64,000 nucleotides of DNA from Lepus europaeus (lineage: Eukaryota; Chordata; Mammalia; Lagomorpha; Leporidae): assembly GCF_033115175.1 (NCBI RefSeq), contig NC_084850.1, positions 2,355,024 through 2,419,023 of the forward strand. Reading direction: 5' to 3'. The translations under genes and the position numbers were made by a program. Positions 1 to 11,280 of the stretch are shown in pieces (positions within the stretch are counted from its first letter, which is position 1; each line of letters opens with the position of its first letter). The notes under the pieces are model-generated. The model did not search any database and was not told the DNA's origin. It saw only the letters and a program-made list of their open reading frames with translations.

Positions 1-308
1 TGTAACAAAGTACAATGAATAATCTGTAGCCAGAATACATGGCAATTTATATTAAATGGAAATATACTAGAAAATAAATTGCAAAGTAGAAATAGAAAAT
101 GCACTTATCCTCTGACCTAGAAACATCTCACTACTATAAACTCATTCTAGAGATGTAGTCATAAATGTACAAAGTAACATATATTCAAAGTTACTTGTAG
201 TGCCAGACCTTATAACAGCAAAACAATAGAAAAAATCTAATAATCTATTGAAGCCATAATGCCCCTTATGAACACACTGGATGCCCCTAGAATGGGCCCA
301 GGAAAATT
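1..308. other. AT-rich intergenic sequence, nothing recognised
   Basis: No gene, RNA or clear repeat is visible. The stretch is AT-rich and ends at the target-site duplication of the L1 that follows. Confidence 0.5.
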
Positions 309-317
309 CTGATAGAC

Positions 318-1294
318 ATCTTTTTAAACTTTTATTTAATAAATACAAATTTCCAAAGTACAACATTGGATTATAGCAGCTTTTTCCCACATAACCTCCC
401 TCCCACCTGCAACCATCCCATCTCCCACTCCTTCTCCCATCCCATTCTTCATCAAGATTAATTTTCAATTATCTTTTTTTTTGACAGGCAGAGTGGATAG
501 TGAGAGAGAGAGAGACAGAGAGAAAAGTCTTCCTTTTGACATTGGTTCACCCTCCAATGGCCGATGCAGCCGGCGCATCGTGCTGATCCGAAGCCAGGAG
601 CCAGGTGCTTCTCCTGGTCTCCCTTGCGGGTGCAGGGCCCAAGGACTTGGGCCATCCTCCACTGCCTTCCCGGGCCATAGCAGAGAGCTGGCCTGGAAGA
701 GGGGCAACCGGGATAGAATCCGGCGCCCCAACCGGGACTAGAACCCGGTGTGCTGACGCCGCAAGGCAGAGGATTAGCCTGTTAAGCCATGGCGCCGGCT
801 CAATTATCTTTATATACACAAGATCAACTTAGTATATACTAAGTAAAGATTTCAACAGTTTGCACTCACACAGAAACACAAAGTGTAAAGTACTCTTTGA
901 GTACTAGTTATACCGTTAATTCACATAGTACAACACATTAAGACAGAGATCCTACAAGGGGAGTAAGTACACAGTGACTCCTGTTGTTGATTTAACAATT
1001 GACACTCTTATTTATGATGTCAGTAATCACCCGAGGCTCTTGTCATGAACTTCCAAGGCTATGGAAGCCTCTATGGAAGCATCATGCTGAGTAAAATAAG
1101 CCAGTCCTAAAGGGACAAATATCAAATGTTCTCCCTGATTGGTGACAGCTGGCTGAGCACCTAAAAGGAAACCTGTTGAAGTGAAATGGACACTATGAGA
1201 AACAGTGACTTGATCAGCCCTTGTCCTGACTGTCGAGGAACAACTTACTACTTTATTCCTTTTAGTATTTTTTTGTTGTACTTAATACCATTGG
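318..1294 (-). mobile_element. L1 3' end with 5' inversion (twin priming), minus strand
   Basis: Positions 318 to about 1065 are the rabbit L1 3' UTR read on the minus strand, with the polyA end at the left (AATAAA-type tail, then the purine-rich tract seen as CTCCC on plus). From about 1066 to 1294 the sequence switches to plus-strand L1: the ORF2 end and start of the 3' UTR, including CCTGTTGAAGTGAAATGG. The 9-bp CTGATAGAC occurs at 309-317 and again at 1295-1303, a plausible target-site duplication. This is the classic layout of an L1 whose upstream part was inverted during insertion. A younger SINE sits inside at 477-799. No ORF survives. Confidence 0.8.
477..799 (-). mobile_element. CSINE1-like SINE nested in an L1
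   Basis: Full-length young C-type SINE in reverse. The tail is at the left (poly-T, then GACAGGCAGAGTGGA) and the head GGCGCCGGC is at the right. TCAATTATCTTT flanks it at 465-476 and 800-811. The host L1 sequence is continuous across the insertion. Confidence 0.92.
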
Positions 1295-1303
1295 CTGATA
1301 GAC

Positions 1304-2089
1304 TTTTGACTGGCCTGAGACTCTAGTCTCATTCCCTGTAATTAAGACACAAACTGAAATTTTAGTAATCTGTAGAAAATAAATATCTGTTAATGGGTAC
1401 AGGTTTCTGTAAGGTTATTTTTGTACTTCTATGTTTTTTTTTCTAATTTGCCAAAATGAATTTTAAAATTTTCATTTAAAAGTGTGGTAAATATTCATTT
1501 TCAGCTCTCATATTTGAAGTGCTTAGAAATTTTCACTCTCACCATTATAACAAGGAAAAAGCTGAACAAGCTAAAAATCAATAACTTTTCTTGGATCTGT
1601 CAGAGAATTTGTGAAGGACAAATGAATAAACACAAACATGGCATAGACCAACACCTGGAGCAGAAGCTACTGAAACTACAAATTGATGGGTATACTTAAA
1701 TGGAACATTGATAAATTGCTGGAGGCAGAGGACACACTGGTATGAGATTGTTAAATTCTTAGACTGATAGTCTAAGGAGGCCCCAATACCTTCTTAGATT
1801 TTGCTTCCAAGAGCTCCACCAGATTCTCATAATGAGGAACCAAAGAAATAATAATAATAATAATCTCATATATTTGGCAGTGTGAGGAGAACGTTACCAC
1901 TTTTTAAATATACCCTGTGCAAAGACCTACTGTCTCATGAAAAAAAATTACCAGAGCCTTATATCACACAGTTAGAAGAGCACTCAGCTGACTTCTGTTC
2001 CATCTAAGTGGCAAAGGATGGTAATATTCAAAACAAATAAAATAAAAACAAAACACAAAAGACCATTAAGGACATAGCCCTGTAAAACA
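1304..2089. other. AT-rich intergenic sequence, nothing recognised
   Basis: No supported gene. An open frame at 1484-1699 has no recognisable domain and an AT-driven composition, so it is not called. A short (AAT)n run lies at about 1849-1863. Confidence 0.5.
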
Positions 2090-2500
2090 ACATACTAAAA
2101 AACTGATAAACCAGTCTCCAAAAGATAACTATCTTATGTTTTCCCTGATTTGTGGTAACTAATATAGAGTGTACAAAAATTATTTATATAAGCAAAATTG
2201 ACTTTCTGATATTTGATCATTTTATAGCTCTTGGCTATACTCTTGAGGGCCTGTGGTTTTTCTAGTTACTGCTTGTTGAACTCTTTATTTAGTGAAGAGT
2301 TAAGCTGAGAATATAAAGTAAATTGAAAGCATGTCATTGTGAAAACTAAAAGAAAATGAAGAAAAGAATAAGGGGGAAGGGTGAGAGTAAAGGAGGGAGA
2401 GAGAGTAAGATAGGAATTATCATTACACTCTTAAAACTGTATATATGAAATATGTGAAATTTGTTCCCTTTATATAAATAAAATAAAATAAAAACTGAGA
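2090..2500 (+). mobile_element. L1 3' UTR and tail
   Basis: Contains the ORF2-end/3' UTR signature also found near 23.2, 40.6 and 42.8 kb (TTTTCCCTGATTTGTGGTAAC, then GAATATAAAGTAAATTGAAAG). It ends in a purine-rich GGGAGAGAGAG tract and CCCTTTATATAAATAAA. The copy is 5'-truncated and noncoding. Confidence 0.75.
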
Positions 2501-2603
2501 CTTAATCACAAGAGTGTAGAAGGCTTCCTCTCTCCTACATTGTACTTCTACATCAACAGGTCTTCACCAGAATAACAGAGGATTGCAGCTTAAAGAAGGA
2601 AAA

Positions 2604-2765
2604 AACAATGACAGGTGATTGGTGCAGTGGTTAGTACCCCACTAGGGACACCAACCACTAGAGACATCCCATACCACAGTGCCTGGTTTGAGTCATGGCT
2701 TCACTCCCAGTTCAAGTTTTTTGCCAATGTAGATCCTGGGAGGCAGCAGGTAATGGTTTAAATAG
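2604..2765 (+). mobile_element. Old C-type SINE fragment
   Basis: Diverged 5' half of a C-type SINE. It keeps GTGCAGTGGTTAG, CCTGGTTTGAGTCATGGCT (B-box region) and the GGAGGCAGCAGGTAATGG block, and lacks the pyrimidine-rich tail. Confidence 0.6.
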
Positions 2766-2924
2766 CTAAATAGGGTATGCAAGTCTGATTCAATATTCAA
2801 AAATTTCAATAAAATATCTAGGTATAAGTCTAACAAATATGCATGGGCATACCTCAGTTTGTGGAAAATGGAGTTAAAATATAAGGTAATTTTGATCCAA
2901 AAAATTGGAATCCATGTGTATGAG

Positions 2925-3046
2925 GGGTCTTCAAAGTGTTCATGACAATGTACATTATTTTAAAAATTGTGCATAGATTTCAATATTTTTGCATGAAAAT
3001 AAATATATCTATTATTTCCATTTCCACAAACTTTCTGCAGTAAAGA
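2925..3046. mobile_element. Palindromic MITE-like element
   Basis: Begins GGGGTCTTCAAAGTGTTCAT and ends in an imperfect inverted copy (CATTTCCACAAACTTTCTGCAG) about 120 bp away, so the two ends would pair. Related termini occur at 34800, 35706 and 50034. This suggests a small nonautonomous DNA transposon, family not identified. Confidence 0.5.
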
Positions 3047-3469
3047 GAACAGAGAATCTGTGTGTAGAAATTACAAAACATTGGTGAAATAAATCAAAGA
3101 TCAAAATAAATTGAAAGTTGTTTCACGTTCATGGGTTGGAAGACAGAAAACTGTTATAAGCTGGTTTTTCCTAAGGTGTTCCATAGATTCAACATGAAAC
3201 CAAGCACATTCTCAGTAAGCTATTTTCTAAATGTCAACAAACTTATTCTATATTTTCTGTGGAAAAACATGTCTTAGAATAGCCACCACAATGCAGAACA
3301 ACAAAGTTGGAGTACCCAATTTTAAGCTTTACAGTAACCAGGACAGCATGGAATTGATGAAAGAATAGAAATGTAAATTAATAAAACAAAATAGTGACCA
3401 GAAATAGACCTATATCCATAGTCAGCAAATTTCTGAAAAATGCAAAAGAATTTTTATGAAAAAGATAAT

Positions 3470-3735
3470 TTAAAAAATTATTTATAAAAGGGAAAAAATT
3501 TTCACATATTTCATATATACAGTTTTAAGGACATAATGATACTTCCCATCCTACTTTCACTTCCACCTTCCCTCCTTCTTTTCTTTTCTTTTTAATTTTT
3601 ATAATGACATGCTTTGGATTTTCTTTATAATCACAAGCTTAACCCTCCACTAAATAAAGAATTTAACAAGTAGTAAGTAGAAAAACCACTGTTCTTCAAG
3701 AGTATAGACAAAGGCCAAGAAAGAAAAAGAAGTCT
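3470..3735 (-). mobile_element. L1 3' end inserted in an older L1
   Basis: Minus-strand L1 tail: TTTATAAAAGGGAAAAAATTTTC, CATATATACAGTTTTAAGGA, a pyrimidine-rich tract, then CTTAACCCTCCACTAAATAA. Closely related to 39875-40035 and, in the opposite sense, to 2300-2500. Confidence 0.7.
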
Positions 3736-4326
3736 AGACAAAATTTTACAGTTCCCACAAAAACTAACGCAAAATAGCTTATTGATCTAAGTGTAAAGTG
3801 CAGAAACTCTAAAATCTCAAAGAAAAAGCATAGGAAAAAAATCTGTGTGACCTTAGATTTGGTAATGAGTGTTCAGATCCACGAAAGTTGAATGCTATTT
3901 TTAAAAATGTGCACTGTGAAAGATATTATAAAGAAAATGAAAAGAGGAGCCACAGAGAATGAGAAAACAGATGCAAAACACCAATCGAATAAAGAACTTG
4001 TATGCAAAATACAAAGAACTCGTAAATCTAAATTCAGTAATAGAAAATAAACAATTCACCTAAAAACTGAGCAAAACATATAAGAAGACACCTCACCAAA
4101 GAAAGTAAACAAGTGGCAAATAAGCATAGGAAAAGATTCTGAATATCATTTGTTATCACAGGATTGAAAATTAAACAGTGAAATACCACTACACACCTAC
4201 CAGAGTACCTAAAAGTGAAAAAATTGGTAAGAATGCAGAGTGGGAACTCTCATTTGTTTCTGATGGGAATGCAAAATAGTACTGCCACTTTGGAAAATAG
4301 TTTGTTATTTTCTTAAAAATACTAAC

Positions 4327-4670
4327 CATGGGGTGGATATTGTAATTCCGAGGGTTAAACTGCCACTTGCAAAGTGAGCGTCCCATAACACAGTGCTGGT
4401 TCCAGTCCTGGCTATGCTGCTTCCCATCCAGCTCCCTGCTAATGCATCTGGGAAGCTCAAGTATTTGAGTCCCTGCCACCCACTTGGGACACCAGGAGTT
4501 CTGGATTCCTGCCTTCAGCTTGAGCCAACCCCAGCTGTTGCAGCCATTTTGGGAGCAGACTAGCAAATGGAAGAATGATCTCGCTCTCTCGCTCTCTCTT
4601 TCTCTGGCTTTCCCTCTTTCTCTGTTACTCTGCCTTTCAAGTAAATAAATAAATAAATAAATATTTTCTA
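4327..4670 (+). mobile_element. C-type SINE, older subfamily
   Basis: Complete but diverged SINE. It has the B-box region GGTTCCAGTCCTGGCT, CCTGCCACCCACTTGGGA, a CTCTCTCG-rich stretch, and a tail CTTTCAAGTAAATAAATAAA. It interrupts the old L1. Confidence 0.85.
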
Positions 4671-6049
4671 AAGAAATAAACAGTGTGACCATAGATACAG
4701 AAATCACACTCCAGGGCATTTAACTAAATAATTTGAAAACTTAAATCCACATACAAACCTGTACATGAATGTTTATAGATGCTTACTTGATCATTACAAA
4801 AAACTGGAGGTAAGATGTCCTTTAACAGATAAATGGATGAATTGTAACACAACCTTATAATAGTACATTACTCATCAATAAAAGAATGACCAAAAGACAT
4901 AGAAAGACATGAATAAATTATAAATTCATATTTTTAAATGAAAGAAGCCAGTGGGAAAAGACTGCAAAGTAAATGACTTCATTTATATAACATTCTGGAA
5001 AGAGAAAAATAGAAATGGTAAACACATAGAGAAAAGTGTAAACAAGTTAAAAACAGGATATTTATTAAGACAGTGAAGGTATTTTTAAGAAACTGTCATG
5101 GTATATGCATGACAGTATGCATTTTTCAAAAGTTATAGAACTTTAATACATCAAGAGTAAAGCTAATGTTTGAAAAAATAATTTAGGAGAGAAAGATATT
5201 TCAAAATGGGATACAGAATGTAGTGGAATGTTCTAACTATTAAAAATGTATGAAAAAAAGCTTTACTGAAGGTTGTAAGAGCTTATTGCCCTAAGTAACT
5301 TGGCAATGAATGTCATAAGGCTGAAGTCAAAAAGAACTGTATGTAAGTGCTATACTTTGGTTGGTAACGTTGTTTCCTCAGATGAATATGTTTATAATTC
5401 TGAAACCACTACACATATGTACCGGAATTGAGTGATTAATTAAGCAAGGGAGGGTCTTAGAAATATATTTATGTTAGTGGATTAGAGTTGGAGGCATCAT
5501 CATAAACTCATGTTCAGCTTAACATAGAAAAATGTGTTTACATATATCAATATTTATATGTATATGTTCATATACATAGGTATTTCCTTGTTCTGTGACC
5601 TGAGAGGGCCTATAAATAATAATTGTCCAGTAGGAACAGACATACCTAGCTCTGAGATCTAGGTTTCTAAAATGATCATCCAGTGAAAGGATTAAGGAAT
5701 TCTTTGAGAAATGGATTCTAGAACTAGAGTATGAACGCAATTATGAGCCTGAAGCATTTTTTAGTGTCAGAAATAAGATCTGAAAAACTTAAGGTGCACC
5801 ACAAGTATTAAATCTACCAAAATGTATAATATGGGAAACTGGACAGAAGACCTGTTTATTCTGTATCTGTTTTTAAGTTACAAGGAAAAAAAGAGGCAAT
5901 GGGAAGAGAGATTTAAAAGGACTTAAGGAAGACAAACAATTGTAATGAGAAGATCATATTTGGGTGCTGATTCAAATAACTTTTTGAAGTATATGTCTGC
6001 CAAATAAAAGTGAAAAATAGGTGGGCATTTGATAATTATGTAAATTTTT

Positions 6050-6190
6050 ATATTTATCTTTCTATCTATTATCTATAAGATATATGTTATCTATAAGATA
6101 TAAGGTTATCTATCTATTTACCTATATATCTATGTCTGTCTCTCCCTCTCTCTTTGTAATTCTGACTTTCAAATAAAATAAATTTTAAAA
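6050..6190. repeat. TATC-rich microsatellite with SINE tail remnant
   Basis: Repeats of TATC/TATCTATAAGATA at about 6053-6135 are followed by a CT-rich stretch and GACTTTCAAATAAAATAAA, which looks like the 3' end of a C-type SINE whose body is lost. Confidence 0.6.
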
Positions 6191-6270
6191 AGATTAACAT
6201 ACAAAAGTCAATTGCTTTTCTATGTATTAGCATGAAATAAATGGAACTTGAAATTAAAAATAAATTATAT

Positions 6271-6606
6271 TAGGGGTTGGCGCTGTGCCATGGTAGGCTA
6301 AATCTCCACATGCTTCACCAGCATCCCATTCGGGCACCGGTTCATTTCCCAACTGCTTCTCTTCCTATCCAGCTCTCTGTCTGAAGCTTGGGATAGCAGT
6401 GGAGGATGGACCAAACCCTTGGGCCCCCGCACCCACATGGAAGACCCAGAAGTTGTTCCTGGCTCCTGGCTTTGGATCGGCACAGCTCCTGCCATTGTAG
6501 CCATTTGGGAAGTGAATCAGTAGATGGAAGACCTCGCTCTTCGTCTCTCTCCCTCTCTCTGTCTATAACTCTACCTGTCAAATAAATTTAAAAAATCTTA
6601 ATAAAT
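6271..6606 (+). mobile_element. C-type SINE, older subfamily
   Basis: Near full length: head GGGGTTGGCGCTGTGCC, middle GGACCAAACCCTTGGGCC, GAAGTGAATCAGTAGATGG, and tail ACCTGTCAAATAAATTT. Confidence 0.88.
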
Positions 6607-6852
6607 AAATATTAGCACCCAAAGCAATGAAATATCCAAATTTAAATCTAACAAAATACATGTAATATCTACATGATGAAACTCCGATGCAAAAAAACAA
6701 ATTTTTAGGGAACATATTGCATTTATTTTCATAAAGGAGTTATCTTTCATAAAACATATTTAATATTTAGAAATAAAAATATATGATGTATACATATGCC
6801 TCAAATTATTAAAGTGGCAAGAGCTGAAAGTTTTGTAATAAAAACTTTTTTA

Positions 6853-7097
6853 TTGGCTGTTGTTGTGGCTGAAAGCGACACTGTCATCCCATATAGGAGT
6901 GCTGGTTTTAGTCCTTGCTACTTTGCTTCTAATCCAGATTCTTGCAGATTTAAGTGGGAAGACAGTGGAAGATGATTGAAGTGGTAGTGCCCCTGCCACC
7001 CATGTGGGAGATCAGGATGAAGTTTCTGGCTTCTGGCTTCAATTTTGTCCTAATCTGGATTTGCAGTCATTTGGGGAGTGAACTAGTAGATGGAAGA

Positions 7098-7139
<42 letters not shown>

Positions 7140-7190
7140 ACTCTGCCTTTCAAATAAAATCAATAAATAATTTAAAATTTAAATAAAATC
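6853..7190 (+). mobile_element. C-type SINE with internal (CT)n
   Basis: Diverged SINE with the CTGCCACCCATGTGGGAGAT and ATTTGGGGAGTGAACTAGTAG blocks and a CTTTCAAATAAAAT tail. The internal CT stretch has expanded to a clean (CT)n at about 7101-7136. Confidence 0.85.
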
Positions 7191-7199
7191 TTTAATAAA

Positions 7200-8200
7200 T
7201 ATCCTTCCATTAAATTTGATGCTTTAAATGAAATTGAACACTGAAAGGTTTAATCAAACAATATAAACTGAAATTGTATTTAAAACTCAAACCACTAACA
7301 AATGTTCCAGGACAAGGTAGTTTTGGAGGTTAGTTACATGAAATGGTCAGGGGGGAACAAATCACTATCTTATGTAAACTATTCCAAAGCATACAATAGG
7401 TGGATAATTATTCATTCATTTTGCTAGGCTAGAGCTCCTTGATTCCACTAACAGATGAGAACACCCCATGAAAATAATACTTGAGCCAAGCTCCATCACA
7501 CAGCAACAAATATTCTAAATAATTTAATAGATATTCAACACAGCAGTAAATTAAATGAACAAACAGGCTCTATACAAGGAATGAAAGTATGATTTAACAT
7601 TAGAAAATGCTTTCGGTTGTAATTCCCTGTACCTAAATGAAAAGAGAAAATATACTTGATCACATCAATGGGTAAATAAAAAATTTTTGAAAAAAAATTC
7701 AACACAAGTATATCAAAATAAAATAAACATCAACACCAGAACAAAATTTACATTTGCTAAAATCTATAGCAAACACTCATATAAGTTATATGATAGAAGA
7801 ATTCCAATTGAAGTCAGAGAAAGACAAAATGTATACATACGCTATCTTCTCTACTGTCCAAAACTGCACTGGAATACACAACCAGAGCTGTGGATATTAA
7901 AACAAATGAGATACAAATATTGAAGATCAAAAGGTAACATTTGATGACAAGGTTAACTTTCAAGAAAATTCAAAAGAATATATATGTGGAGTATTTAAAT
8001 GAATAAAGGACATCAGAAAAATTTTGTATTGAAGTTCATTATAGCAAAGTCAAGAAACTTACCAAACAAAAGAAATTTAAAAATTATAACCTGTGATAGA
8101 AAATATCCCATTTACAAGAGCAATAAAATCCAAACATTACCTAAAAGAAATCGTAACAAAAATGAACAAGATCTTAATAGAGAAAACAATTAAGTTTGCT
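7200..8200 (+). mobile_element. Old L1 ORF2-like remnant (part)
   Basis: A-rich sequence from about 7560 reads like diverged plus-strand L1 ORF2 (CATTAGAAAATGC, GATCACATCAATGG, AAATCTATAGCAAACACTCAT). Open frames at 7687-7923 and 7999-8193 are pieces of this remnant. Positions 7200-7560 are not recognised. Confidence 0.45.
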
Positions 8201-9113
8201 GATAGATTCAGGTGACAGAGTTCCAATTAGAGCATGAGCAGCATTTTCATTAATGCAAGAAAGAACATTATAAAGATGTACGTGATCCTCAAATTATTTA
8301 CAGAGTTACTGCTTTACTTGTAGGCCAAGATGAGCATCAACTGTATATTGCTCTCTTATACACCAAAAATCAGTATTAAAACACACACAAAATATCTAAA
8401 CAGCAAATATTAGAAAGCCCTTGAAGAGACAGTTGAAATGTCACTGGAGTTTGGGTTGGAGGGAGTAGTATACAAGTTGGAGTGGGTCTGTAGCTTGCAT
8501 AGATGACAGATGACAGGACGACCAGGAGGGCAGTTTTAACTTCTGCCCGCACTTCATTGCACAACCTGAGACAGCATCTCACACCACAGATGCTGGTAGC
8601 CCACATGTAGCATCAGGGCCTACAGACAATGGGGTTGATTGGGACAGTGTGACTTCAGAGTTTGTGCTAAACACCACCTGATTCCATCTTAGTGTCTAGT
8701 GGCCTTTTTGAAAAAATTTTCAATAGAATATAATAAATGAACCAAAAATACAATTTCAAGTGAATCACACATAGTAAGGGTAGCTATTGTTTTATGAAAT
8801 TTATGAATATTCTAAAACACATTTCGTAAAGATGTAAAAGCTATGTTTTTACTAGGAATGAAGGTTAAAAAAATGGAAATTCCTGCAATGGGCAGTTAAA
8901 TGTCAGGACATCCCAAACTCCTGAAGCTTGTCTTTTCACTGTAAAAATAAAGAAGTGAAGACTGGGCTGGAATCTGAAGATATGGGCTGAAATCAGCAGA
9001 GAAAGGAATCCCGGGCCTTGACAGGAGTCAAAGCTTGGGAGGCTTCTTGGTTCCACAGCCCTTGGAGACTTAAGGAATGCAGCCTGACATGGCGGCGACC
9101 AACTTCCCCTAAG
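8201..9113. other. Apparently single-copy sequence upstream of MAGEA10
   Basis: No repeat recognised. Base composition rises to more balanced GC from about 8400. Short open frames here (8376-8606, 8865-9152) lack domains and are not called. The last part is immediately 5' of the promoter and may hold regulatory DNA. Confidence 0.4.
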
Positions 9114-9114
9114 A

Positions 9115-9146
9115 CGGGGGGGGGGGAGGGGGGGGAGGGGGGGGAG
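9115..9146 (+). repeat. G-run upstream of the MAGEA10 promoter
   Basis: Thirty-two bases of G broken only by single A bases at 9127, 9136 and 9145. It lies about 160 bp before the duplicated ETS unit, and each G-run exceeds the three needed for a G-quadruplex. It may be a length-variable or structured element. No function is shown. Confidence 0.85.
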
Positions 9147-9306
9147 TTTCATGTGAATGGTCTAATTCAGATCAGAAGACGAAGTCCCAGGTTTCAAGAA
9201 TAAAGCTAGGATCTTAAGGGAGAATGGAGAAGATCCTAGATTACAAAACTGCTCCAGAACAGAAAGCGCCCCTGCTGTCAGCTCTGAGAGACCCCGGGGC
9301 ATCTAA

Positions 9307-9356
9307 CCGGATGTGGTATTTCCTGACTTCCGGATGTGGTATTTCCTGACTTCCGG
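9307..9356 (+). promoter_or_regulatory. MAGEA10 promoter: two tandem 23-bp ETS-type units
   Basis: Units 9307-9329 and 9330-9352 are identical, and the second is followed by CCGGG. Each carries CCGGATGTGG and TTTCCT, and the junctions make ACTTCCGG at 9326-9333 and 9349-9356. ACTTCCGG is the ETS-site type known to drive MAGE-A promoters, where it works when the CpG is unmethylated. No TATA box is seen. The placement just before a splice donor supports a first-exon promoter. Confidence 0.75.
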
Positions 9357-9425
9357 GAGAAGAAAGGAACTGACGGTTTTTGTTAGGTGCGTGATGTCAG
9401 CTAAACAGAAGGAAAGGCCGTGAAG
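9357..9425 (+). other. Probable MAGEA10 5' noncoding exon 1
   Basis: Downstream of the ETS units, GTGAAG is followed by GTAGGT at 9426, a good splice donor. The exon start is unknown and may lie among the ETS units. Intron 1 would be 9426-11189. Assigned by analogy with the noncoding first exons of MAGE-A genes. Confidence 0.5.
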
Positions 9426-11189
9426 GTAGGTTACTCTTACCCCGCTCCTGCTGTCAGCTGTGGAAAGTTTCAGAATAAATTACCGACTGAGGCTACCCCT
9501 TAGTTTGCCTTCTGGTATCTGAGGAAGATTTTTTCCATGGTCTAAGAGATGCTGCGTCAGGTTAGCTGTGGGAGGCCCAGGCCCCGCCAGGACTGGTCAA
9601 AGTGTGAACTAAGAGGGAGAAATGAGGGAGACCCTACTCTAGAGCACAAAAGGGCCCATACAAACCCTCCCTACCCCCACTATCAACCAGAAGGGATACC
9701 AAGCTAGGGATTTTAGCTAGGGATTCTCAGAGAGGGGAAGGACTTCGACTGAGGGGAAAGCCTCAGGTTAGAAGAGGGAGGAGTCCGAGGTTCTACCAGC
9801 ACTATAAATGCAGATTTTTTGAGGACTAATTGTATCCCCAGCCCAGAAACAAGGAATCTCATAGAAATCTAAACATTGCTTGTTGTTAGCCCTAGGAGGG
9901 CCCTCATAAAGGTAGCTGGTTGTGGCAGGCTCCCACTTTTGGGGGTGGGGGAGGGTTCTTGGGAGAGGAGGCATTGCTCTGAGGGACTGATGTATACAAG
10001 ATGCGTACAAGTAATGTATACAAGGGTCTAAGTACTTCCGGGAATAAATATGAATACCCAGAGGGAGAGCACCAAGGGGATTCTCCACCCATCTCTGAAA
10101 AACACAAAGCAGAACTTTTAGTTTGAGGTACCCTCCATTTTTAGCCTGGTGGTGTCAAAGAGGTGAGGGCCTTGGTCTGAGAGAGCTGCACTCATGTCAT
10201 CACAGCAAAGACCCCATACCTGGCCAGGAGTCAAGATGAGGGCTCTGAGGAAGAACTCAGAGGACCTCTAACCCCTAAGGAAACAAACTCCTCTACGTCC
10301 CTTTGTCTGTGGGCCACCACCATCCAGTAGCCTACACATCTAAAGTAGACGTTTTCAGGGAGAGGAAAACCTTGGTTTAAGGGATTTTGACTCAAATCAG
10401 CAGAGGCAAGAGTCCCAGATAATGCCATTTTTCAAGCTGAGGACTGAGGAAATATCCCTCAACAGAACAGAAAGAATCCCAGCCCCATTCTGCCCTTTAG
10501 TAAGCCATGAGAAGATATGCAACACTTCCTCCTTAAAATCTCATGAAAATTATAGACTCAGATCACAGAGAGAATTATTTCAGGCCCAACCAAATAGAAA
10601 AGTTAGGACTGGGGGACCCTCTCATCTCAATATATTTGGACCCCACACTTGCTGTCCTCTTCTTTTTTATTTTTGTTTTTAAAAATATTTATTTATTTGA
10701 AAGAATGGCAGAAAGATAATCCATCCGCTGGTTAATTCCCAAGATGGCCACGATGGCTGGGGCTGCGCCAGGCCAAAGCCAGGAACCAACAGCTTCATCC
10801 TGGTCTCCCACGTGGGTGATAGGTGCCCAAACACTTGAGCTGTCTTCTGCAGCTTTTCCCAGGCCAATAGCAAGGAACTGGATCAGACATGGAACAGCAG
10901 GGTCACAAACTGTTGCTATGAGGCTTTGCCAGGTGTTGCCAGATGTGAGACCCTTCACTGCTTTTTGTTGCCTCTTAGGGAGGTGAACTTCTGCTTTTTA
11001 TTGCTTCAGGACAGCGGAGTGCTAGAGTCTAGACTGCCAGAGGAAATTGAGAACTCTAAATGGGTGCAAAGGGGATCTTCCACCTTTTAACAGTGAGGAC
11101 CTCTCAGAACCTAGCACACTCTCCTGACTGGTGGGCCCAGGACAATGCTTGCAGTCTGAACTCTAGACTCCCCTCTATTCTTCTTACAG
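9426..11189 (+). other. MAGEA10 intron 1
   Basis: GC-moderate sequence with MAGE-type degenerate blocks: CAGAACAGAAAGAATCCCAG near 10462 recalls CAGAACAGAAAGC near 9255 and CAGAACAGAAGGAACCCC near 11321. It contains one SINE at 10676-10950. Open frames inside (for example 9768-10088) show no domains. It ends in a pyrimidine tract and TTACAG at 11184-11189. Confidence 0.5.
10676..10950 (-). mobile_element. C-type SINE in MAGEA10 intron 1
   Basis: Reverse orientation: tail AAATATTTATTTATTTGAAAG at the left, then AAGATGGCCACGATGGCTGG and GGAACCAACAGCTTCATCCTGG. The 5' end of the element, at the right, is degraded, and there is an internal deletion. Confidence 0.8.
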
Positions 11190-11280
11190 GAGCTCCAGAA
11201 ACCTGCTGGTCAAAGACTTATGTGAGACAGTGCACTTAGGTCACAGAGAAGACAAGGCTGAAGCAGTGCCAAGACTCAAG
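11190..11280 (+). other. Probable MAGEA10 5' noncoding exon 2 (91 bp)
   Basis: Starts GAGCTCCAGAAACC after TTCTTACAG and ends CAAGACTCAAG before GTGAGG at 11281. The GAGCTCCAG start, the AGGTCACAGAG core and the CAGTGCCA...TCAAG|GTGAGG end match the layout of the conserved second exon of MAGE-A genes. Confidence 0.75.

Larger units (their letters stand above)
3047..5990 (+). mobile_element. Old L1 copy, ORF2 end and 3' UTR, interrupted
   Basis: Diverged plus-strand L1. ORF2-like sequence appears from about 3060 (GTTGGAGTACCCAATTTTAAG, near 3308), resumes after an inserted L1 tail at 3740, and continues after a SINE at 4670. The segment at 5485-5760 matches 31695-31985, which is the 3' UTR of another old L1 here. 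The end near 5950-5975 has the GGTGCTGATTCAAATAA motif of old L1 3' UTRs. All frames are broken. Confidence 0.65.
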
